Assembly (NCBI RefSeq): GCF_001007875.1
Contig: NZ_CP011412.1
Location: 2,480,001-2,544,000 of the forward strand
DNA length: 64,000 nt
DNA from: Sedimenticola thiotaurini
Lineage (GTDB): Bacteria > Pseudomonadota > Gammaproteobacteria > Chromatiales > Chromatiaceae
Reading direction: 5' to 3'
How positions within the stretch are numbered: position 1 is the stretch's first letter; each line of letters starts with the position of its first letter. Of this stretch, positions 37,318-43,595 are shown one piece after another. The notes beneath the pieces are model-generated. The model made no database searches. It saw only the letters and a program-made list of their open reading frames with translations, and was not told where the DNA came from. The position numbers and the translations under genes were made by a program.

Positions 37318-37406
37318 GCATAACGCCGCAATTCACCGGAGGCAAAAAAGCATAGTGAGGAACGAACGACGCTTTTTGGCATCCGAGTGAAATTGCCTTG
37401 TTAGAG
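37318..37406 (-). repeat. attC site of cassette 9
   Basis: The 89-bp site ends in GTTATGC on the minus strand, matching the core at the cassette-10 end; its inverse core is CTCTAAC. Its internal sequence (TTTTGGCATCCGAGTGAAATT on the plus strand) is closely related to the cassette-3 attC. Confidence 0.88.
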
Positions 37407-37408
37407 CT

Positions 37409-37801
37409 TTATGCTTTGAGCGAATATTTGGCATGTAATTGCCCCAACCCACCACCTAAGCCACACATGAATGCTGACCATAGGGGAATCATGTAAATAT
37501 TAGAGAAATACTCTGGCTCAAGCATTCTGAAACCAATAAATGCGAAATAGACCAATAAAGTAACTACTGCCACCAATAGCCCGGTAATTGCACCATGTAT
37601 CACACCTCTTTCCGATGCTATCTTACCTGCGACATAGCCTGGAATCACATACACAAGCCAACCAATTACGGCAAACACTACACCAAACCAACCCGGTATT
37701 TCTGTAGCATCATCACCAATTGATATGTCCGTTAACAAGGTATATGCCACGTAACAAAGCAAGTATGTACCCAGGCCTATGAATATTGCTTTCCAGTGCA
37801 T
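37409..37801 (-). CDS. Cassette 9: four-helix membrane protein
   Basis: The 130-residue product starts MHWKAIFIGLGTYLLCYVAY and has four predicted membrane helices. A conserved-looking loop (YVIPGYVAGKIASERGVIHG) resembles prokaryotic small membrane proteins whose function is not known. Glycine-rich motif GLGGGLGQLH lies near the C-terminus. Comparison with the cassette-13 protein suggests a similar topology. Confidence 0.8.
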   Translation of the reverse strand: MHWKAIFIGLGTYLLCYVAYTLLTDISIGDDATEIPGWFGVVFAVIGWLVYVIPGYVAGKIASERGVIHGAITGLLVAVVTLLVYFAFIGFRMLEPEYFSNIYMIPLWSAFMCGLGGGLGQLHAKYSLKA

Positions 37802-37810
37802 TTCTTTATG

Positions 37811-37891
37811 CTCTAACGCTTGGCTAAGGGGCGGGTAGCGAAGCGGACCGTCCCAGCGAGTGCAACGAGCGCTTTAAGCCCTTTGTTAGAA
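37811..37891 (-). repeat. attC site of cassette 8
   Basis: The 81-bp site ends in GTTAGAG on the minus strand, matching the inverse core CTCTAAC of the cassette-9 site; its own inverse core is TTCTAAC. Confidence 0.88.
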
Positions 37892-37898
37892 GCGACAT

Positions 37899-38183
37899 TC
37901 ACTCCCATGGTTGTTTAGCCCTGTGCATTTCCCTTTCCTCCTCGGCGTCCTTTAACAATGCTTCTTTATACTTCTTCCCTAGTGGGCCTGCACCAAAAAA
38001 ACCTAGTATAGCTACTGCGGCTAACACCCAAAATGGCGCAGAGACCCAAAAGGCATAATCACACTGATTGATATTGCACATTACATTGAAACTTCCCCAC
38101 CACAACAAGCCAGCCATAGTGAATATGACGACATTCCTTAAGTACGGCTTTAGTGATCTAGGACCTAGTGTTCCGAATCTCAT
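37899..38183 (-). CDS. Cassette 8: small two-helix membrane protein
   Basis: The 94-residue product has a short basic N-terminus, two hydrophobic helices (VVIFTMAGLLWWGSFNVM and WVSAPFWVLAAVAILGFFGA), a short loop with two cysteines (CNINQC), and a highly charged cytoplasmic tail (KDAEEEREMHRAKQPWE). No family is recognised. The downstream attC is intact; the upstream border is the attC of cassette 7, which is split by an IS3 insertion. Confidence 0.75.
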   Translation of the reverse strand: MRFGTLGPRSLKPYLRNVVIFTMAGLLWWGSFNVMCNINQCDYAFWVSAPFWVLAAVAILGFFGAGPLGKKYKEALLKDAEEEREMHRAKQPWE

Positions 38184-38189
38184 AGAGCT

Positions 38190-38227
38190 TTCTAACGCTA
38201 GTGGTAATGGGCGACAACGGAGCGCAG
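38190..38227 (-). repeat. attC of cassette 7, GTTRRRY half (split by IS3)
   Basis: This 38-bp piece ends in GTTAGAA on the minus strand, matching the core of cassette 8. It is interrupted by the IS3 element at 38228. Joined with 39534-39574 it gives a 79-bp site, a length normal for this array. Confidence 0.82.
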
Positions 38228-38255
38228 TGAACTAGCACCACTTTTGTGGACACTT

Positions 38256-39002
38256 TTATTGGAATAGCTTTTCATAATTCTCTGGTGATTGGTAGCCTAT
38301 CCCTGAATGTAAACGCTCTCGGTTATAAAACTCGATATACTCCACCAGATGCGCCACCGCACTGATGTCATTTTCAAATAGCCTGCGATGAATGAGTTCT
38401 GCCTTCATGGTGTGAAAGAATGATTCGACAAAGGCATTATCCAATGGGTTGCCCTTTCGACTCATGCTCCTGGTCATGCCAGCGGCCTCCACCACATCTC
38501 GGTATTCATGTGCCGCATATTCAATTCCCTGATCAGAATGGAATAGACAACCCTCCTGAGGATTCGACCGGGTTAGTGCCATTTTGAGGGCGCTTTTTGT
38601 CAGCTCTGCATTCCGTTTTCGACTAAATGACCAACCCACAACCTTTCTACTGAATAGGTCAAGAACTACTGCATGGTAGAGCCAACCCGTTTTGGTCTTA
38701 ATATAGGTAAAGTCACCCGCCCATTGTGTGCCTGGCTGTACTGGCTTCTCCATCTGCTTCAATTGATTGCCGGTAGACGAGTAGAATTCATGTTGGCCGG
38801 GTCGCCACGCATAAAGTCCTGTGGTAGAAGCCTTTACACCCATCTCTTTCATCAAACGATTAACCCGTCTGCGGCTGCAAGGCAGACCTTTTTGAATCAA
38901 TTCCTGATGTAATCTAGCTGCCCCATAGCTGCGACGAAAACCTTGATGTAGCGTCTTGATCGCTTCCATCAGCTTGAGATCATGTGCTCTGTGGTTACTC
39001 AT
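38256..39002 (-). CDS. IS3-family transposase OrfB (catalytic part)
   Basis: The 248-residue frame from the ATG at 39002 is the catalytic DDE part; the open frame continues upstream through VLREDKAVIFAFIEKNRDKH to the orfA overlap. The DDE residues are in GDFTYIKTKTGWLYHAVVLD, FHSDQGIEYAA and DNAFVESFFHTMKAE. It is normally made as an OrfAB fusion by -1 slippage on the seven-A run (T7 on the plus strand at 39140-39146). All catalytic residues are present. Confidence 0.92.
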   Translation of the reverse strand: MSNHRAHDLKLMEAIKTLHQGFRRSYGAARLHQELIQKGLPCSRRRVNRLMKEMGVKASTTGLYAWRPGQHEFYSSTGNQLKQMEKPVQPGTQWAGDFTYIKTKTGWLYHAVVLDLFSRKVVGWSFSRKRNAELTKSALKMALTRSNPQEGCLFHSDQGIEYAAHEYRDVVEAAGMTRSMSRKGNPLDNAFVESFFHTMKAELIHRRLFENDISAVAHLVEYIEFYNRERLHSGIGYQSPENYEKLFQ

Positions 39003-39106
39003 AGGCCGTGCTTTCCATGCATAAAAACCACTTCTTGAAACACCATAGAGTTCACACAGGCGATCCAGTTTGTGTTTGTCACGGTTCTTCTCGATAAAAG
39101 CAAATA

Positions 39107-39478
39107 TTACCGCTTTGTCTTCTCGAAGAACCGTTTCGCTTTTTTTAACAGATCAAGCTCCTCTGTACAACTTTCCAGGGCTTGCTCTAATTCTTTGATC
39201 CGCTTATTTGCTTTTGCCAGCTCTGCCTCTTTTTCAACCAAAGGGTCTGTTCTTTTTACTAGCCTCTTGGGTGATACCTGCTTTGATTTCATGTGCTTAT
39301 TTTCCCGGAGTTCGCCGTTTTTGTACTCCATTCGCCAACGGTAAAGCATGACCGGGTGGATTCCAAGCGACTCAGCAATATCCTTGGCTATAACTTTAGG
39401 GTGATTAGCCAACTTAACGGCCTGTTGCTTGAACTCTAGTGTGTATCTATCGTAATTCCGCTTCTTTGTTTGTCCCAT
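39107..39478 (-). CDS. IS3-family transposase OrfA
   Basis: This 123-residue protein has a helix-turn-helix (VIAKDIAESLGIHPVMLYRW) and a leucine-zipper-like coiled coil (KEAELAKANKRIKELEQALE). It binds the IS ends and regulates transposition. The A-run encoding LLKKA near its end is the probable -1 frameshift site that produces OrfAB. It reads in the same direction as the cassette ORFs. Confidence 0.92.
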   Translation of the reverse strand: MGQTKKRNYDRYTLEFKQQAVKLANHPKVIAKDIAESLGIHPVMLYRWRMEYKNGELRENKHMKSKQVSPKRLVKRTDPLVEKEAELAKANKRIKELEQALESCTEELDLLKKAKRFFEKTKR

Positions 39479-39533
39479 CTCGTACCCTTCAACAGATCAG
39501 TCCACGACTGTCCATTAAAGTGGTGCTAGTTCA

Positions 39534-39574
39534 GAGCGCGCTTTTTGCGCGTCGGCTGACTTTACTGGTTATGT
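39534..39574 (-). repeat. attC of cassette 7, RYYYAAC half (split by IS3)
   Basis: This 41-bp piece begins with ACATAAC on the minus strand and contains GACGCGCAAAAAGCGCGC. It is the other half of the attC interrupted by the IS3 element. The stop codon of the cassette-7 reading frame lies inside it. Confidence 0.82.
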
Positions 39575-39893
39575 TGCTGTACATACAGGTTGTACTCACG
39601 GGCCCATTCCTTAAATGCTATACGCGTAGCTTGATCTTCATTACCCTGAATATCGTTGCATGTACCGCCCAGGACAAGCGGCCTCTGTTCGGGCGGACTA
39701 TTTCCTTTGTAGCCAGGAATACCCATGAAGCACTCGGCAACAATTATTAGACGATGATCACCTTTGCCAATAGCCTTTTTGCAGCCTCTACAGGATTTGT
39801 CTTAATCACTTCGCTCCAAGTACCAGGGTAATTTTCCCATGCTGATATTGAGCTGCAATAAATGAACAAGGTAACTATAAAAATGCACTTCAC
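39562..39893 (-). pseudogene. Cassette 7: secreted protein gene with a frameshift
   Basis: A GTG at 39893, preceded by AGAAGGA, starts a signal-peptide-like sequence (VKCIFIVTLFIYCSSISA). The frame continues ENYPGTWSEVIKTNPVEAAK and then stops early. One base less or more in a five-A run (T5 on the plus strand, 39776-39780) joins it to a second frame reading GDHRLIIVAECFMGIPGYKG and ending QATRIAFKEWAREYNLYVQQ, with a stop in the attC. The restored product would be about 110 residues. This is a homopolymer frameshift or a sequencing error. I do not recognise the family. Confidence 0.7.
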
Positions 39894-39911
39894 TTCACAA
39901 ATCCTTCTGCA

Positions 39912-39984
39912 ACATAACGCCGCAAGCAAAGGCGCGCGTTAGCGCGTCCAGCCCGCAGGGCGATTTTGCCTTGCCTTGTTATAA
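39912..39984 (-). repeat. attC site of cassette 6
   Basis: The 73-bp site ends in GTTATGT on the minus strand, matching the inverse core ACATAAC of cassette 7. It shares the block GTCCAGCCCGCAGGGCGATT (plus strand) with the cassette-4 attC. Confidence 0.88.
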
Positions 39985-40319
39985 CGTGAACTCAACAAGT
40001 AAACTGCAAGGTACACCAATGTTTGTACAATCACCGTCATCTGTATCACTGCATGAGTTTCTAGGTCATCTGTGACATTGTGCCAGCCCGTGGAGTAACC
40101 GTATACGGCAACACCCACTATCTCAGAGAGTAACAACGAAAAGTAGCCAATAAGTCCAAGCCAGGATACCGAATACTTCCCTGACCAATAAGACGCGAGA
40201 TATCCGATAACAATTGGCGTGACAAATGGAATTATTACGATGTTCGGGCCGAATCGATAATCAGGGAAAATAATCCCCCTAAGAACTCCAATTGTGAGTA
40301 AAGCTACAATCCATTTCAT
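39939..40319 (-). CDS. Cassette 6: four-helix membrane protein
   Basis: This 126-residue protein starts MKWIVALLTIGVLRGIIFPD and has about four membrane helices: PNIVIIPFVTPIVIGYLASY, LGLIGYFSLLLSEIVGVAVY and a C-terminal MTVIVQTLVYLAVYLLSSRY. The last 15 or so residues (NKARQNRPAGWTR) are encoded inside the attC, so recombination could change the tail. No functional motif is seen. Confidence 0.78.
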   Translation of the reverse strand: MKWIVALLTIGVLRGIIFPDYRFGPNIVIIPFVTPIVIGYLASYWSGKYSVSWLGLIGYFSLLLSEIVGVAVYGYSTGWHNVTDDLETHAVIQMTVIVQTLVYLAVYLLSSRYNKARQNRPAGWTR

Positions 40320-40325
40320 ACAAAG

Positions 40326-40427
40326 TTATAACGCCGTTGTAAATTGCAGTTTTGGAGGAGCCCGTTTGTGCTATCAAGCACAAAAAGGAGCGACGGAAAA
40401 ACTGTCAATTTGACAACTTTGTTAGAG
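40326..40427 (-). repeat. attC site of cassette 5
   Basis: The 102-bp site ends in GTTATAA on the minus strand, matching the inverse core of the cassette-6 site; its own inverse core is CTCTAAC. The cassette-5 stop codon overlaps that core. Confidence 0.84.
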
Positions 40428-40826
40428 CTTTTTACGTGCACGACTGCTTCCCAACCAAAAGAAAAATGCCCCTGCGGCCCCATACGCTACAAACAAACTG
40501 CGAAAGTAAGGATTGGCAGTATCTGTTAAAGCATAAAGGAAACCCGCGCCGCCGCCAATTATAACTATTAATATGGGGTTGACCCAATTTAGCTTGCGTA
40601 AAACATAGTAAGTAGGTAGTCCAATGATTGCGCAGAATACCGCCATGTATAAAAAGCTAAAAATTCCAAATAGAACGTAAGAACCAAAAAAAGCCCCAAA
40701 CATTGCGGCGATACCATTGTGATTAAGTTCTTCAATAGCTGCCCAGATTGCTACCGCTCCACTCACCAAAAACGGTGAAAGAAAGCTAAATAAATACCCC
40801 GCTCGCATTTCGTTTCCGTAATTCAT
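40422..40826 (-). CDS. Cassette 5: four-helix membrane protein
   Basis: This 134-residue protein starts MNYGNEMRAGYLFSFLSPFL and has four hydrophobic segments, including FGAFFGSYVLFGIFSFLYMA and ILIVIIGGGAGFLYALTDTA. A short basic tail (GSSRARKKL) probably faces the cytoplasm. No family is recognised. Its stop codon overlaps the attC core. Confidence 0.78.
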   Translation of the reverse strand: MNYGNEMRAGYLFSFLSPFLVSGAVAIWAAIEELNHNGIAAMFGAFFGSYVLFGIFSFLYMAVFCAIIGLPTYYVLRKLNWVNPILIVIIGGGAGFLYALTDTANPYFRSLFVAYGAAGAFFFWLGSSRARKKL

Positions 40827-40837
40827 ACTTGGTATAG

Positions 40838-40912
40838 CTCTAACGCCCGCATAAAAGGCGGAGCATCAGCGACGTCCAGCCCGCAGGGCGATTTTTGATG
40901 CGCTTGTTAAAT
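40838..40912 (-). repeat. attC site of cassette 4
   Basis: The 75-bp site ends in GTTAGAG on the minus strand, matching CTCTAAC of cassette 5; its inverse core is ATTTAAC. It shares the block GTCCAGCCCGCAGGGCGATT with the cassette-6 attC. Confidence 0.88.
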
Positions 40913-41227
40913 GTGGACTTCGTGACCAAACTGAAACCCTGCCTCATTGATTGCTATGGTGCATTGTGTAAGAAAAATAGCAGCCTCTACGCTTGGCTCA
41001 TGCTTACACACTACATTTATTTTTATGCTCTTACCCTTTGCTTGTGGGTAGGATTCGTATATCTCTCCAGATTCGATAAACGCCAGATATACATTTATTT
41101 TTTCCTGAAGCTTATAAAGGTGATCATTATCCCATTCCAAGTGATCTGAAATAGTAAGGACCGCTAATTCATCACTAGCTATACCGATTGCATCAATTGT
41201 GCTCTGATCTTCAATGCTCATAGACAT
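40907..41227 (-). CDS. Cassette 4: DUF6572-type protein
   Basis: The 106-residue product reads MSMSIEDQSTIDAIGIASDE, then LAVLTISDHLEWDNDHLYKL and INVYLAFIESGEIYESYP. This pattern is that of small DUF6572-type proteins, whose function is not known to me. It is soluble and has no signal peptide. The stop codon lies inside the attC core. Homologues outside integrons exist in many bacteria, so capture from a chromosome is plausible. Confidence 0.75.
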   Translation of the reverse strand: MSMSIEDQSTIDAIGIASDELAVLTISDHLEWDNDHLYKLQEKINVYLAFIESGEIYESYPQAKGKSIKINVVCKHEPSVEAAIFLTQCTIAINEAGFQFGHEVHI

Positions 41228-41313
41228 TTAACGCCGCAAATCATCGGCGGTAAAAAGCAGAGCGACGAAGGCGCGGCGCTTTTTGACGTCCGAGTGTATT
41301 TGCCTTGTTAGCC
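41226..41313 (-). repeat. attC site of cassette 3
   Basis: The 88-bp site ends in GTTAAAT on the minus strand, matching ATTTAAC of cassette 4; its inverse core is GGCTAAC. Its internal sequence resembles the cassette-9 attC (both contain CTTTTTG and TCCGAGTG on the plus strand). Confidence 0.88.
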
Positions 41314-41322
41314 GTGATTTAA

Positions 41323-42096
41323 TTAAGGCCATGGCGTTGGCACCTTACCTTCAATGGCCTCTGACAACGCGGACGAAAAGTTTGCATCATCCCATTCCAA
41401 CATCGCCATTTCGGCAACCTCTTCTGCCTCTGCTTTCCTTCCACCACGGGCAAGCAACGCCACCAATGTCGCGACATCATTAGAAAAACTTGTATAGGCA
41501 AAGCTCTCTGCTTTTGCTTGGAATGGGGACTGTTTAGAAAACTCCAATCCTGATCGGAAGTAACGTACATATCTCAGATATGAATTCTCTGGATCAATAT
41601 ACTTACTACAAAGCTCATATTCTTTGGCCCGTACCAATGATGACTGGGCTAGTCGATATACTTTTTTAGCTCGATCTTGTCGATTTTTATCTAACCAACG
41701 AAACAATTGAATTGTCTTTTCTTCTTCGCCCAATTTCTCGTTTATCGACTTATAATCGTTAAACGAGTCATAATAATTGACACTAGAACGTACATTCGCA
41801 CCAGCCATATCCCTAGTTGCCTCTAGTGAATGCATCGCTTCGGGGTACTTATGCCCAAGTTCCTGCCAATCACTTAAAGCAAAAGATAAGCGAACGCCAT
41901 AGAATGCACGATCGTATTTCAGCGCATTATTGTGAAACCAAAGATGCTTTAGTAGTGCATCTTCATATCGCCCGGCACGAGCATCCTCACGAGCTTCATC
42001 AAGAATCTTCCTTGGTGATGGATTCTCAGGCGGCAACCATCCAGCATAAACAGCTGTATAAAAATTGATCAATACGATTAATGCTAGAAATCTCAT
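41323..42096 (-). CDS. Cassette 3: secreted helical-repeat protein
   Basis: The 257-residue product has a signal peptide (MRFLALIVLINFYTAVYAG). The mature part is a series of amphipathic helices (ILDEAREDARAGRYEDALLK, then WQELGHKYPEAMHSLEATRD and LFRWLDKNRQDRAKKVYRLA) that read like tetratricopeptide-type repeats, suggesting protein-protein interaction in the periplasm. It has AAGGA before the ATG. It is the largest cassette ORF. The partner is unknown. Confidence 0.78.
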   Translation of the reverse strand: MRFLALIVLINFYTAVYAGWLPPENPSPRKILDEAREDARAGRYEDALLKHLWFHNNALKYDRAFYGVRLSFALSDWQELGHKYPEAMHSLEATRDMAGANVRSSVNYYDSFNDYKSINEKLGEEEKTIQLFRWLDKNRQDRAKKVYRLAQSSLVRAKEYELCSKYIDPENSYLRYVRYFRSGLEFSKQSPFQAKAESFAYTSFSNDVATLVALLARGGRKAEAEEVAEMAMLEWDDANFSSALSEAIEGKVPTPWP

Positions 42097-42115
42097 TGCA
42101 GCATCCTTTGCTTAC

Positions 42116-42191
42116 GGCTAACGCCTCGCATCAGCCGCAAAATTGCAAGCGAAGCGCGGCAATTTTGTCGGACTGCATGCGATTGTTATGG
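42116..42191 (-). repeat. attC site of cassette 2
   Basis: The 76-bp site ends in GTTAGCC on the minus strand, matching GGCTAAC of cassette 3; its inverse core is CCATAAC. Its arms contain AAATTGC and GCAATTTT copies. Confidence 0.88.
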
Positions 42192-42195
42192 TGAA

Positions 42196-42546
42196 TTAAT
42201 TGCAAGGATAAATCTCCGGCAATTTCTTCATGAGTTCCCATGTTGCTTTTGATGATGTAATTGCTTCACCTTCAAAGCTCTCGTTCAGTATATTGAGAAC
42301 TTCTCGTGAACCAATAAAACCTGAATCAGGCGCGCAAAATAATCCATCGTCCAGAGCTATGTTTGCTCGACCTATCGAATTCACCGCATAGCTAAAGCCC
42401 GAAACCCATAATAGAGTTTCTTCGCGAGTTCCATCTTCAAGCTGAAATTTCACTTCTGGTGTCCATGTATCGGATGCGGAAAGTAATGAATTGGCGCTAA
42501 AGAAAAATAGCAATCCGATTGCTGCTAAGCGCTTAGATGTCATCAT
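42196..42546 (-). CDS. Cassette 2: Rap1a/Tai-like secreted protein
   Basis: This 116-residue protein has a signal peptide (LAAIGLLFFFSANSLLSA) and a mature domain with LLWVSGFSYAVNS, GLFCAPDSGFIGSREVLNIL and a terminal ELMKKLPEIYPC. The pattern (helix, F-C-x-P, V-x-x-I helix, C-terminal PC) fits the Rap1a/Tai fold, periplasmic immunity proteins paired with amidase effectors. The two cysteines probably form a disulfide. Immunity function is an inference from fold resemblance; no effector gene is seen nearby. Confidence 0.6.
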   Translation of the reverse strand: MMTSKRLAAIGLLFFFSANSLLSASDTWTPEVKFQLEDGTREETLLWVSGFSYAVNSIGRANIALDDGLFCAPDSGFIGSREVLNILNESFEGEAITSSKATWELMKKLPEIYPCN

Positions 42547-42549
42547 TCA

Positions 42550-42653
42550 CCATAACGCCAAGCTAAACGGCGAAGTGATGTTGGCGACTTTTGTGCTTTT
42601 TTTGCGCAAAAGGTGCCAACATTACTGAGTCCGATTTGAGCGCCTGGTTATGG
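42550..42653 (-). repeat. attC site of cassette 1
   Basis: The 104-bp site, the longest in the array, ends in GTTATGG on the minus strand and has inverse core CCATAAC. It contains an AAAAGCAC/GTGCTTTT-like palindrome. The stop codon of cassette 1 overlaps the inverse core. Confidence 0.88.
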
Positions 42654-43262
42654 TTTTTTATTTTTTGGATCATTTTCTCGTATATATTCTTTGATGGTTT
42701 CTAGTAAAATAATTAAGTGGCTGTATTCAAGTGTAATGAAAAAGTAGCGCTCGCCAGGCTTAACAGACTCGTAAATGTACCGCCAAGTTACAAACGCATT
42801 TGATGACCTTTTAAGTAATGGTTTAACTTCAGTAGATAAACCCTGCTGATTTGGAAATACAGGTGCTTTTGGTCCATCACCTGTTGAATCATGCTCATAA
42901 GCAACATTTAATTTAAATAATTTTTCTTTGGGTGTGTTCGACACCTTTTGATTATATTTGGACTCAATTATTTGTTTTACGTTATTTGGCAAAGATTTAT
43001 ACAAAGCCCAAAAATTATGGGTATCTGGAACACTTAGGCCAAGCCCAACTCTTAGAGATTTTATGAATAGCTCTAGAGACAATGAAAGATTAGTAGCTGC
43101 GCTTACCAGCGCACCAGGGTCTTGTGCAGCAACTAATACTCCACCATTTAAATCAGACCCAACTTCCTCTAAAAATGGTTTAGATAGCTCGAAAAATGAT
43201 TGCGCGCACTTAAAAGCAAACCGAAAATCTCTATTTTTCTCTTGTTCTGACTTTTTACGCAT
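42648..43262 (-). CDS. Cassette 1: HEPN-like protein, position next to attI
   Basis: The 204-residue product is a soluble helical protein with AATNLSLSLELFIKSLRVGL, followed by DTHNFWALYKSLP and a late SSNAFVTWRYIYE segment. The order (leucine-rich helix with a lysine, H-x-x-x-x-L-x-x-x-L, then W-R-Y-x-Y-E) resembles HEPN-domain proteins. The match is by eye only. It is the cassette nearest the integrase end, the position usually best expressed from the integron promoter. No toxin or defence activity is demonstrated by sequence. Confidence 0.65.
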   Translation of the reverse strand: MRKKSEQEKNRDFRFAFKCAQSFFELSKPFLEEVGSDLNGGVLVAAQDPGALVSAATNLSLSLELFIKSLRVGLGLSVPDTHNFWALYKSLPNNVKQIIESKYNQKVSNTPKEKLFKLNVAYEHDSTGDGPKAPVFPNQQGLSTEVKPLLKRSSNAFVTWRYIYESVKPGERYFFITLEYSHLIILLETIKEYIRENDPKNKKP

Positions 43263-43271
43263 ACTTAGATA

Positions 43272-43278
43272 CCATAAC
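43272..43278 (-). other. Recombination core at the integrase-proximal end of the array
   Basis: GTTATGG on the minus strand is identical to the core ending cassette 1's attC and marks the junction between attI-type sequence and cassette 1. No ORF occupies 43263-43595 on either strand with support. That stretch holds this core, an 11-bp inverted repeat and the left end of the IS91-like element. Confidence 0.75.
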
Positions 43279-43284
43279 CTTTAA

Positions 43285-43321
43285 GCATTTATGCCGCGTG
43301 CCTTTCATGTGGCATAAATGC
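43285..43321. repeat. Perfect 11-bp inverted repeat beside the attI core
   Basis: The arms GCATTTATGCC and GGCATAAATGC flank a 15-base loop, 6 bp from the GTTATGG core. It has no T-tract, so it is unlikely to be a plain terminator. It could belong to attI, to a regulatory site or to an inserted element. Confidence 0.7.
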
Positions 43322-43595
43322 CTGTTGAACTGAGCCGCCCTCGATAGGGTTGCCCAACTCTATTAATAAGAAATTGTTTTTTTCCGGCTGCCCGGCGGTT
43401 TGCTATTTGGGGTGACAGCGCAGGAAGGTCTTCGGTGTTGTGCATTCCGGCCCCGCTTCCTGAAGGCTAGCCGCCCGTCTTTCTAACGATTTTTCTTCAT
43501 AATGCCTCATTTTCCAGCCCCTGGCCACTACCTGCCCGTCAGACCCCTCGGGCCTGTTGATTGCCTACATCTTCCCCCGTGCAACGGGGCCAGCG

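Larger units (their letters stand above)
38228..39533 (-). mobile_element. IS3-family insertion sequence inside an attC
   Basis: The 1306-bp element is bounded by 17-bp perfect terminal inverted repeats beginning TGAACTAGCACCACTTT. It carries orfA and orfB in the usual overlapping arrangement with a -1 frameshift site. Both genes look intact, so the copy may be active. No exact target-site duplication is evident: the left flank ends GAGCGCAG and the right begins GAGCGCGC. Confidence 0.9.

Noticed and set aside
38220..39541. Target-site duplication of the IS3 element
   Set aside because: The flanks GAGCGCAG and GAGCGCGC are similar but not an exact 3-5 bp direct repeat at the element borders, and GC-rich palindromes are normal in attC sites.
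34187..43278. CRISPR array
   Set aside because: The repeated elements are attC sites of varying length between ORFs, not short identical repeats with regular spacers.
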